Source: Miscanthus floridulus
Lineage: Eukaryota > Streptophyta > Magnoliopsida > Poales > Poaceae
Assembly (NCBI RefSeq): GCF_019320115.1
Contig: NC_089589.1
Coordinates: 19,766,326 to 19,830,325, forward strand
Length of the DNA stretch: 64,000 nt
Direction: 5' to 3'
The notes under the pieces are model-generated. The model saw only the letters and a list, made by a program, of their open reading frames with translations. It ran no database searches and was not told the origin of the DNA. The stretch's first letter is position 1. Each line of letters starts with the position of its first letter. Below, piece after piece: positions 35,613 to 46,000 of the stretch. A program made the translations under genes and the position numbers.

Positions 35613-36218
35613 ACCGGCCGTGCAGAGAGCATTTGGAGGAGGAAGGGAGAAGAGGAAGGGAGAAGAGAGGAGGGGAGAAGGAGGGGAGAAGGAGAGGCCG
35701 ACGACCATCACGCCCCCGTGTCGTCGCGTCACACCGAGCGGTCGTCGCTGTTTTCCCCGCGTCTAGCCAAAGACGAGGGTGATCCCGACTCCGCGTCGTC
35801 CGACTACACTGCCACCCAAGGTAAAGCCCCCCTCCCGCCTATTGCTGGCCTTCGTGCCATTTCTGGATTAGTGGGCCTTCGTGCCTTTTGTGGATGTGTT
35901 GGCCATCGTGCCATATGTCGTTGTGTTGGCCATCGTGCCGAAATTGTGGATGTCGACCATCGTGCTGTCTTTTTCCTTGCAGGTTTTGGAAGCCTCCCCG
36001 TACAGGGGAGGTTCTGCCGAAATTTTGAACTTATAAATTGTGTTTCTTGTTTTGCAGAGAAGAGCCCGATGGAGGGGACCCGGAGTACCCCGAGCGTCTT
36101 CCTTCGGGTCTGCCTGCACCGCGTCACCTCTCCACTCCACCACCACCCTAGGTATAAGCCCTTTGTCCGTAACCCTAGCTAGATCGCGTAAACTAGTTAG
36201 GCGTCTCTCGTCCGAAAG

Positions 36219-36495
36219 AGATACGGTCGTAGGTATGCGGATCTCTGCATATCTATGACCGTATCTGTTTTGGATTGTCCACGTTATTTGGACAGCCCGC
36301 GGATGCGTAGATGATTTAGTTTGTATGGTCCAGTCCGGTCCGAGATGGGGTTTCGGCAGCACCTCCCTGTTGTTCTCTAGATACACACTCTCCCTTCTAG
36401 GACGTGTATCGGGAGAACAGCGGGGATGTGTTGCCGAAATTCTATCTCGGATTGGAGCGGAGCATGGAAACTAACCTCATCTACGCATCCGCGGG
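36219..36495. repeat. Two consecutive hairpins upstream of the element 3 transposase
   Basis: The first hairpin is 36219-36266, with 20-base arms (AGATACGGTCGTAGGTATGC and its near-inverse). The second is 36296-36495, with arms of about 91 bases that are roughly 80% complementary and a 17-base loop (36387-36403), beginning CCCGCGGATGC and ending in its inverse. Both lie in the non-coding stretch before the transposase start. Confidence 0.8.
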
Positions 36496-36585
36496 TGGGA
36501 TTAGGATCTATCCCTACCTATTAGATAGTAGGCAAGCGGTGCATATGCTATTGATGGTTATATTACTCTATTATATATATGGTAG

Positions 36586-38259
36586 ATGATGGATAACTGT
36601 GATTGGATGTACACAGGCCGCCGTAGTCAGAATCAGGTCACTCGTGAATGGATACAGAAGACTGAGGATTTCTTGGACAAAGCATTTGGTGTGGGTGCTC
36701 AAGCAGCGACAGAGGTGTGGTGTCCCTGCAGCAAATGTGCAAACAGGAATAGGAAAACCAGGAAGGTCATTGAGGAACATCTTTGCAAGTTTGGGTTTAC
36801 GCCAGACTATACCCGGTGGGTGTGCTATGGTGAAGGCCATCGTATTAGAGATGAGGCATTGAGGCCACGCTTGGAGGAGTTTGATAGTGATGGCGGGGTA
36901 CCAAACATGATGGATGACTTCCACCAAGCACACTTCGGTGTACGATGTACGGACGAAACCGAGGAGCAAGAGCTAGAGGAAACCGCAAGGGCATTCTATC
37001 GCATGATGGAGTCAGCTAAGAGGCCCCTTCATGACAAGACAAATGTTTCTCAACTCGATGTCATTGGACGCTTAATGGGGTTAAAGTCCATGCATAACAT
37101 GAGTCGAGACTGCTTCGATAGTATGCTGGCAGTTTTTGGGACCCTGCTTCCAGCAGATCACGCGCTGCCGAAGAACATGTACGAGTCAGTGAAGCTCCTC
37201 AAAGCTCTTAAGATGCCGTATGAGCAGATACACACTTGTGATAACGGGTGCGTCCTCTTTAGGAAAGAACACGCAGAAGCAAAGTACTGTCCAAAGAGTA
37301 AGTCCTCTAGGTATGTGGAGGTAGAATCTAGTGATGGGCAGAAGAAGCAGCTTGGAATCCCCATGAAAGTCCTACGGTACCTTCCATTCATACCGAGACT
37401 CCAACGGCTATTCATGAGCGAGGAGTCCGCGAAACAGATGACATGGCACAAAAATGGCATCTGATACAATCCTGACAAGATGGTACATCCATCAGATGGT
37501 GAAGCATGGCAAACATTTGATGGCATTTATGCTGACAAAGCTCTAGAGGCTCGTAATGTGCGTGTTGCGTTTGCAATAGATGGGTTCAATCCTTTTGGAA
37601 TGATGGCGGCCCCATACACTTGTTGGCCAATCTTCGTTATCCCCCTCAATCTCCCCCCCGGCATCCTTCTTCAACGTCAGAACATATTCTTGTCGCTGAT
37701 AATTCCTGGTCACCCGGGGAAACATATGGGTGTGTTCATGGAGCCTTTGATTGATGAGTTGATTAGTGCATGGGATCACGGGGTACTGACATACGACCGT
37801 GCTACAAAGAGGAACTTCACAATGCACGTTTGGTACCACTACTCGATGCATGACTTTCTGGCGTATGGTCTATTCAGCGCCTGGTGTGTCCACGGGAAGT
37901 TCCCATGCCCGGTATGCAAGGCAGCTCTGCAGTTCATTAGGTTGAAGAGTGGTGGCAAGTTTTCCTCGTTCGACAAACATCGACAATTCCTCCCTCTTGA
38001 CCATGCATTCAGACGAGACATTAAGAACTTTACGAAAGGTGTCGTAGTGATAGACCCTGAACCGCAGAAGATGATTGGCGCCGAGGTTCTTGCTCAGATA
38101 GATGGCCTTGTCGCCAAGGAAGACGGAGTTGGTTTCGTGGGGTATGGTGTTCAACATATGTGGACTCATAAGTCGGGCTTGGAGAGGCTTCCCTATTTTA
38201 AGCACCTGGCCCTACCACATAACATTGATGTAATGCACACTGAGATTAAGTTTCCTTAA
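36586..38259 (+). pseudogene. TNP2-like transposase of CACTA element 3
   Basis: One frame from 36586 (start MMDNCDWMYTGRRS) to 38259, interrupted only by a TGA at 37462-37464. Order of parts: Transpos_assoc-like region with a CPCSKC zinc motif; a Transposase_21-like region (VRVAFAIDGFNPFGMMAAPY; GKFPCPVCKAAL); ending LPHNIDVMHTEIKFP. In this family a full protein would continue into DUF4218 and DUF4216; here that part is missing and the next gene follows within 40 bases. The TGA most likely replaces CGA, a CpG transition. The element is non-autonomous as it stands. Confidence 0.85.
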
Positions 38260-38298
38260 TTTGATCTTCTGATATATCGTTTGCTTGATGGCCTGTAG

Positions 38299-39284
38299 GC
38301 GATTCCTAACTGGTGCAATCGGCATCCGGATGCCTGGGAGAGGATTGTGGACATGTGGCTCAGCCAGGACTAGAAGAAGGTGCATGATGAAGCACGCGAG
38401 CGCCGTTTGCTGATGCAAGGAGTACCACACCATCAAGGTAGCCGCAACCTCTCCGAATTCTCAGAAGCTTGGGTAAGGCAAAACTATTTCTCTAACCTAA
38501 CACTCAATTCTATAACAACTCTAACAATGTTATTGTCTTTCTCGCAGTCGGCGTCACATGGTGGCTGCCCTTGTGGTCACCTCAAGGCATATGCCTTGTC
38601 CCACTTGGGCAAGGCGACGTCCGCCACCGACTGGACCCTGAAAGTCCCTACCGAGTCATTCACCAACGCCAGCATTGCCCCTCGCATCTCTGCGTACACA
38701 GAGATGGCAAGGTCAGTCCATGGGCCAGACTACGACCTGACCACCGAGGAGCGGCTTGATCCAGAGCTCGTGATGACCCAAGGTGGAATGGTCCCACAGT
38801 TCCTGCTCGATCAGCTACAGCCTACACCTCCACCTCAGCTTGATTCTACTCCGGTGAGTATGACAAATGTTTTAGTTTCTCTAAATGTCAAACCTAGTGA
38901 AACCTAGTAAAACCTAGTGAAACCTAGTGCTAGTGGTGATGGTGGTGGGTGGTGGTGGCGGCGTGGTTGGTGGTGGTGGTGGCGTGGTGGTGGTGGTGGC
39001 TGCGTGGTTGGTGGAGGTGGTGGCGTGGTGGTGTGGTTGTTGTTGGTGGTAGTAGTGGTGTGGTTGTGGTGGTGGTGTGGTGGTGGTGGTGGTGGTGGTG
39101 GTAGTGTGGTCGTGGTGGTAAAAAGTACATATAGTGCTTGGTTATCTATTTATGTTGTCTAACACGTTCTGCATCTTCTTTGTTTGTGTAGCGTCAGTCG
39201 GCGGCGTCGAACGACCCTAACCTTCTCCTCGTCAACTCCCCAGGATCGCACGCGGCGCCTTCTCAGCCCGGACCGTCGCCGTGA
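38299..39284 (+). pseudogene. Transposase_24-like (TNPA-type) gene remnant
   Basis: Exons by splice signals: about 38299-38472, 38548-38853, 39192-39284, all in one phase. The protein resembles the Ptta/En/Spm accessory transposase. It opens AIPNWCNRHPDAWERIVDMW, has a TAG where Trp is expected (about 38372), then ARERRLLMQGVPHHQGSRNL, and ends ...SQPGPSP. It belongs to the DNA-binding partner gene of CACTA elements. The N-terminal part is missing and it appears fused to the truncated TNP2 end. Confidence 0.7.
38890..39118. repeat. 10-bp tandem repeat and (GGT)n tract
   Basis: Four copies of an AACCTAGTGA-type 10-mer (38890-38929) are followed by about 185 bases made almost only of GGT and GTGG units (38934-39118). 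It lies inside the last intron of the Transposase_24-like remnant. The GG-rich strand could form two-layer quadruplexes. Confidence 0.85.
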
Positions 39285-39523
39285 CCAGTTTGGCGCCTCC
39301 TATGCCTCTTGTTTATGTTGCTTGTCGAACTTTACACTTGTGGTTGTCTATGTGTCGAGATTTGTTTGTGACTTCGAACTTCGAGACTTCTATGTGATGT
39401 GGATGTGAATTATGTGATGTGGATGTGGTTATTGATATGTGGATGTGCTTATTGGGATGTGGATGTCATATATATGTTTATTTGTTGACTAGAAATGCAA
39501 AAAAAAATTAAAACTGGCTGTGG

Positions 39524-40020
39524 CTTTGCCGAGGGCTATGGTCATGCCCTCGACAAAGCTGGGAATTCTGGAACACACAGAATCCCAGCTTTGCCGAGCG
39601 CATGACCATAGCGCTCGGCAAAGAGGAAGCCTTTGCCGAGAGCTGAGCCATAGCTCTCGGCACAAAAAATGTCAAAAAAAAATTATCAATATTCTTTGCC
39701 GAGAGCTCTTCTGACAGACGCTCGGCAAAGTTTTTTGGAAAAAAAATTCAGAAATTCTTTGCCGAGAGCTTGCTAAGGCTCACGGCAAAGATCAACTTTA
39801 CCGTGACCTCTCCCCGTCACGACGAAAATTTTTGCCGACGGCCGGCTAACCCTCGGCAAATACTTTGCCGAGAGCCCGAGATGCGGCTCTCGGCAAAGTA
39901 GCCTTTGCCGTGAGGTACTGTGCCGACCGGCCTTTGCCGAGAGCAACTCTCGGCAAAGCCTTTGCCGAGGGCAAAGGCTTCTTTGCCGAGCGTATCCGGC
40001 CCTCGGCAAAGAACCTCGTT
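39524..40020. repeat. Right subterminal repeat array of CACTA element 3, with a 47-bp-arm hairpin
   Basis: About a dozen copies of TTTGCCGAGAGC in both orientations. The first 100 bases form a hairpin: arms 39524-39570 and 39578-39623 match almost perfectly around a 7-base loop. Such arrays are the binding region of the element-encoded protein in En/Spm. Confidence 0.85.
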
Positions 40021-40052
40021 CCAGTTGTGATTTGCCTTAGGGCCTGTAGTAG

Positions 40053-40505
40053 AGCATAAACCCGCTCCTATCCAATAATACAACCATGGAATTTGGTAGT
40101 TGTGTCCATGGGTTATGTAATCGTAATACCTTGGTTCATTAGTGTTTTGGCTCGGCCTGTTGTGGCATGTGTCCTGTTCTGATAGAATTAATCCTAACTC
40201 GAGACAACATGTTCAGGTAACATATAATCCTTGTCGTTACATACATGGGTAGCAACTTCAGATTAATCCTTCTACATAAAGTAAGACGAAAGTTTAAGAG
40301 AGATTTTCTCTTAACGCTTGTACTATATATATATATTCCAACATACATATTGTTTCCGTGTGTTGTGTCCCCTTCTCATGCATCTATTTCCAAACGGTGT
40401 AGATGACATCTCCAAATAAGAATTAATCTTCTTATCTTGTGCATGGTGTTTGGGATAACTAGGAGTATTGTAGCATAGTTAATGTAAAAATGTTGCACTG
40501 ATAAT
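40053..40505. other. Intergenic, no gene seen
   Basis: AT-rich sequence between CACTA element 3 and a lone CACTA end. Confidence 0.35.
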
Positions 40506-40740
40506 CACTACTAGAAACAGGAATAAATCTCCCTTTGGGTGAAGACTGTTTTTATGGTTATAGGCAAACCGAAAAAAAAATTACGTGTTATTCTGTCAGT
40601 TATCGGTAAACACACAAGGAAACAACTGAACACATGGTGAAAAATGAATTTCTATATGTTTTATAGGGAAATTAATCTAGCCTCTTGATCGATAGCAAAA
40701 TTACCGTTGTGAATAGACGATAAATATATAAACCCTAGCC
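40506..40740. mobile_element. Lone CACTA terminus
   Basis: CACTACTAGAAACAGG at 40506 is a typical CACTA terminal sequence, but no inverse partner was found downstream. The following ~230 bases contain only weakly repeated GGTTATAGG/CGGTAAAC-like motifs. Probably a solo end or a heavily deleted element. Confidence 0.5.
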
Positions 40741-41170
40741 TCATTGAATCTATAGATGTACTCTTTCATAAAAGCTGAGATCAAACATTTGCAGAGGTCA
40801 TCATTATGGATCAGAATTATTGTTAAATAAGCTTATTATTCCACTCAAGCAAAACAACAAACTCTGCATTCTATGGTTGGGGTCCAAGTCCCTTGATACA
40901 CTGGAGAAGGGGATGCACTTGTACTATGCTGATCCGACTTGTCTGCAGATAAATATGTATTCAAACTTGCATATTCCACCGCAGATTGATCGATGGAGTG
41001 CATTTAGACCAAACAAGTCCCTGCCTCCCTCCAAACAACGAACTGTAGGTACAATGACAATATATGATATAATATTTAAGTAATGTTCATCCTTTGAAAC
41101 AGCCAGCCAGAGAGCGATAGGGCAACCACCATATCTTTGATTACAATTTATAACGGTGTAAATGCTAACA

Positions 41171-41300
41171 GAGCGTAGCTCAGCTATTTAGGTTCCTCAT
41201 GATAAACCTGTCCGAGTTTAAATCCTCAACTTGACACGGGTGCTCGTATTTTTCTAAGTTTATTTTGAGATTTAACAGCGTTATTTTTTTCCAGTGATGG
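41171..41300 (+). mobile_element. tRNA-derived SINE (Au-like)
   Basis: An A-box-like GCGTAGCTCAGCTATTTAGG is followed by a B-box-like GAGTTTAAATCC at 41213-41224, then TCAACTTGACACGGGTGCTC and a T-rich end. This head plus body is the style of grass Au-type SINEs. The copy is degenerate at its 3' end; target duplications were not resolved. Confidence 0.6.
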
Positions 41301-43005
41301 ACAATGTGCCACCTATGGTTGCATCGTCTGCATGACTGTACTGCAATTCGCTATTTTTCTATTTTTCAGTGATAAGCAATGCGCCCCTCAATAGTTTCAC
41401 AAAACAAAAAGATATCAATAGACATCACAATAGGTAACACATAGTATTGCTGACACAGGATATATATAACCATACCACACATGAATAGATGATGCATATC
41501 TACATCTCCGTTCCAAATCCATCATGTAATCCAATCCGAGTGAACTTTGCCGAGTCTCATCCTCTTTTCATTCTGGATCATACATCACTGTTACGCGTGC
41601 TTGATCATAGGATTTAATCGACGGCGACCCTAAACCTCCACACCACTACGGTGCGAAACCCGGACCAGCATGTCAGTGACCGTCGGTGTCGGTTTCATCA
41701 CAGATATCATCCTCACCCATCCCCATGCTCAACATTTTTTTCTTCAACAAACGACATTGTGCACTATTGGTGTCACCTTGGCCTCGATTCCACACTGAGA
41801 ACGACATTTGTGCGGCGTAGCTAGCTAGGTCCTATGGGGGACCTCTGCCTCAGTAGACGCCATGGCAAGTTGGACTAGCTCCAAGGCCAACCGCCAACCA
41901 AAACAGGTGCACGCCGAGGAGAGGAGTGCGCACAGATCCCAGGCGCAAGGGGAAGGTCTCGTAGTCTTCTGCACGAGCCAGCCAAGCCTTGTCCACATGC
42001 ATGCATTTAAGCGTTTCATCACAAGTGGTCAGAGGTGTCACCCAAGTCCAAGTCCATATGGATCGGAGTCAAGCCACAGAGCAGTTAGCCAATGCCAGGA
42101 AGACCAAGGAACGAGCTCAACTGCCCATGATCACGATGGTCCATGTCCGTGTCTGGTAATATCTCAAGGATAGCTTATGTCAGACATGAGACATGAGACA
42201 GCAACGACTGGCATTTTCAGTAGGAAATGCGACCCCCAAGCCATTTCGAGAATCAGGAGGATGATCCATCAAGTAATGTCTCCTACGTTGCTGAAGCATA
42301 TATGCCCATGGGAATCATCAGACACGGACATATATGTAAGGTTGCTGTCTCTTGCAGTATTCACTCGCTCCTTTCACAATATTTGTCTGACACTGATACA
42401 CGTACCTAGACGGCATAATATCTGAGTAATACTTAATAAAATCCAAGTAAATTTGCGCTGTTTGGATAATTATAGTAGCTATATTTTATCGAAAACAATA
42501 AAGAATCACTTAATTTGGTAAGAAAAAATTACATACCTTTTGCCTCCTAAGTATGCAGACCGGACAAATATGTGAAAACCGAGGTGGCACCTCGTACAAC
42601 ATTTTGATTTACTCAGGCACTCAGCAACACATACAGTACAGCTATACACTTGACCTTCAAAACTTTACAGGCCTGGGGCCTCAGCCTAATACAGGGAGGG
42701 AATAGCTTAAATCTTGGGGGAAAGAATTAAAGAATGCTACCATACATTCAACACCTACAAGATCTTACTGTAAGTTGTTCTGGTTTACTACATCAGGGGG
42801 CTAATTTACACAACTTCTGATATACATCTGTACAGATCGTTGTTGGGGTATAAGCCTCGTTAAACACCAAGCGCTTCCTCAATCCAACTTTGCACCACGG
42901 AAATACAATTGCAAAGCCAGTAACTCACCGTGGAGCAATGCAAGTGGGTTCAAAACTGTTACGATTCTATCTGAAGTAGCATGTTTATCCTGACAGTCTC
43001 TTGGG
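41301..43005. other. Intergenic / 3' flank of the PX-domain gene
   Basis: No gene supported. The last ~400 bases (42600-43005) are probably 3' UTR of the minus-strand sorting-nexin-like gene, but no poly-A signal was identified. The stretch 41640-42180 is richer in GC without a recognisable product. Confidence 0.4.
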
Positions 43006-46000
43006 TCAGAGTTGGTATGTGAAAGAGGCTTGCTCTTTGCGCCCCTTCTCATGTATGTCGTCTATTAGCTGGCGAAGCTCTGGGAAGACTGTCACGAGGA
43101 CCTGCTCTAGCATTGCATATGCGAGCTGCTTGATGCAGACGTTGGACTACAGCACATCGGTAATGCATCGTGGAGATCAGAATGATGTCCAATCGTAGAG
43201 CTTAGATTACAGGGATTTTGAGTTTTACTTACTTGGAGGAAGTAGTACATGTCCCTTGCGCTGCGTCGGTACTGTTTGTATCCAATTATGCTGACCAAGG
43301 TCGATGGAGTTCCATCTGAAAGGGCATTGCAATTTGCAAGTCATTATTTTCCACTTTCTAGAGGAGCAAATTATGTTAGTTAAATGGCATGGTACTGAAG
43401 GCATGTGATAGACAGATATAAACTTGAGGTAACGGCTCAAGTTCTAGATGTGTTTCCTAAGTGGTGCCTTTCTTAGGAAGTCTGGAAGAAAATACAGCAA
43501 TGATGTTTTCCTTTTTTTACTTCTAAGTGACCCCATTGAAGGCAATCACCTATGGATCAGATATTCAGAGTTATTACTGCTGCACACACAAACAGAACTA
43601 GCATGCTCGTACACCACATATAGTCATGTAGAGTCGCAAACATACATCATCCTAACATCTTCAGGGGAAAAACATAAATAGAAAGACAAAAAAATGCCAT
43701 GAGCCCGAAACAGTCAATAGACTAACCTAAAAGAAGTTTTTTGACCTCACTGGCATTTCTGGATGCCTCAAGCTGAAGTTCAAAAGAGCTTGTGCTCTTT
43801 CTGTTGCCAACAGCCTGGTTGGGACTCCCAAATGACTGCTTGTCAAATTGACTTGTGCCTGCATTCCCTTTATATCCATCCAACTTGGTGAAGAATATAC
43901 CGTTTGGCCAAAGGGTCTGTAAATAAGAAATCCATTAGTTGCACAGAAAAAGAAAGACAAAGTTTGGAATCCATTACTTCTGCAATAATACCTATAAACC
44001 ACAAAGGATAAAGAAACTATTGAGATGCACATATTACAAAGATATATCCATGTGAAACTTTATGCGTTTGGAACAGCTCTTCACATGGTTTGCCCAATCA
44101 CACAATTAGAAGTACCAGGGATCTGAATCAAGCATTGCTGAATGGTGGAGAAAAGCAGGTCGTCACATTGACGAAGCTCAAAGGAAGGGATTTAATAGCG
44201 TTGTGACTTTGGGGGGCCTGGATTTTATGGACTCATAGGAACAAATATGCTTTCTATGGCATCTCCCCCTCTTTACAAGTTGCACATCAATTCTTCAAGG
44301 AAGAGTTGAGACTTTGGGGGTCATGCCGGAGCCAAAAAGCTCGAAGAACTGGGCCTAGGTCGTGATGAGGACTAGCTGCATATTCTTTATATGGTCATTA
44401 TCCTAGTTTGCTTGGGCGATTTTTTTTTCAGTGTTACAACCCCTCTGATCTCTAGTGGAGTTAGAGTGTTTGCTTTTCAGGGTCTTTTAAGGGATCATTT
44501 CCTCCTCTCTTTAACATAAGATACACAGCTCACCTCACCTGCACGTTCGAGAGAAAAAAAAATAGTGCCACAGAGGCATCAAAGGAAATATCAAATTTTA
44601 AACTAAAACTTAAAAGAGAACCAAGATAAATCCAGTGAAGGAAAAAAAAGGGGGGGGATAATGTGTCTCCTTACATCTTGAATCCAACGTATTCCTTGTA
44701 CAATGACATCTTCTCTTCGTAGCCAATTGATTTGTCTTATGATCCATTCATCGATTGCATCTTCCATGACCAACTGCAAAATTTGTTTTGATATCCAAAG
44801 AACTTGTCTCCTGCAGATTCCGTAACATATCAAGGAAAACATCATGTTTTGTAATTGAAAGATAGAAACCGCTGGATTGCAGAAGTGACTAAGTTGTAGG
44901 ACTGAAGCATAGATGGTGAAAATAAAAGTGGTCTGTGCATGGCTATAAACACGGAAAAATGGCGATAAACCACCCAAATTTTATTATCATCTAAACAAAC
45001 ATCAGAGAATATACTGCCAAAATACATGAAATGGGAACTATATGCTGATATCTAGTAACCATTCCAATCAGGCCAATTGCCTTTGGGTCACAAGTTTCTA
45101 CATCTACAGTATTATAGTGTATCATTCACTTAGGCCTTGTTTGGAATGGAGGTTAGAGGAATGCCAAACCGTTGTTTTGCTGACGTCACTATGCGTTTGG
45201 TTTGGAGGAATCGGCAAAGAACTTTCCATAGGAACAGTGGAGAAGCATGTACTTTTGCAGGAAACAAAAAATGAGCTCCGAGTCAATGGAAAGCTTTCCT
45301 GTGGCCACTGCAGCTTCGCTCGCTCTCTGAATATGCTTATAATGCTAATCTAGCCTTAACAGCGAGACAACATTCAGCTTCCTGTTTGAGCCCCATGGCA
45401 CACAAAAGAAAAGTTTTGTCCGCTTGGTAGGTATGGCTCTCTCTCTCTAGTTTATATACTAAAAATGATGTTCTGAACTATATTTTCTTAAGGATTTGAT
45501 TAGTATAAAAAAGTTCATATTGCAATCAAGTTTGAAAGTTTACTATACTCTTTTCATTCCTGCATTCCAAACACCTATCTTGAAAATTTCCTATGTTTTT
45601 TCAATCCTCTGTTTTGCAACTACTTTCCTTTCCTATACCTGTGTTTTCTCTCATTCCTGTGTTTTCTATTCCTTTGTTCCAAACAGTCCCTTAATTTGTT
45701 ACTATGTAACAGTGGTCTGAAACTAGTAAGCAAATTCTGAGGAACAAATTTGATAAAGTTCATTATAAAGGAACATACCGTATCCAACCCCGTCGCTTTA
45801 GCTGGAATACCTTGTCAACCAGGTTCAATAAAGGCACACTAACATTTGTTGGCATCCACTGCCAAAATAGAAGAGAAGGTTTATCAGTAAAAGGAAAAAC
45901 AGTAAGAACAACCATTCCCTATGATCTGCATCAAATAAATTATGTAGTAGTAGGGTGTGGTGTACCTCAGGAGGAATTCCTGTTGGATCCTCGAATGTAT

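Larger units (their letters stand above)
33819..40052 (+). mobile_element. CACTA transposon, element 3 (a different family)
   Basis: Starts CACTACCGGAAACAGG at 33819. The terminal regions carry many direct and inverted copies of TTTGCCGAGAGC / GCTCTCGGCAAA (33855-34150, 35025-35120, 39524-40015). The right end is degenerate (CCTGTAGTAG near 40052), so the boundary and target duplication are approximate. The plus strand holds a TNP2-like transposase pseudogene followed by a Transposase_24-like gene remnant, the usual two-gene order of En/Spm elements. Long inverted repeats, a GC-rich minisatellite and a GGT tract also lie inside. Length is about 6.2 kb. Confidence 0.85.

Noticed and set aside
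35195..36180. Long proline/alanine-rich open frames upstream of the element 3 transposase
   Set aside because: They follow the 64-bp GC minisatellite and overlap on both strands, so they are composition artefacts and not genes.
40820..41083. Small gene of 87 codons
   Set aside because: No similarity or motif recognised, AT-rich composition, and placed between a lone CACTA end and a SINE.
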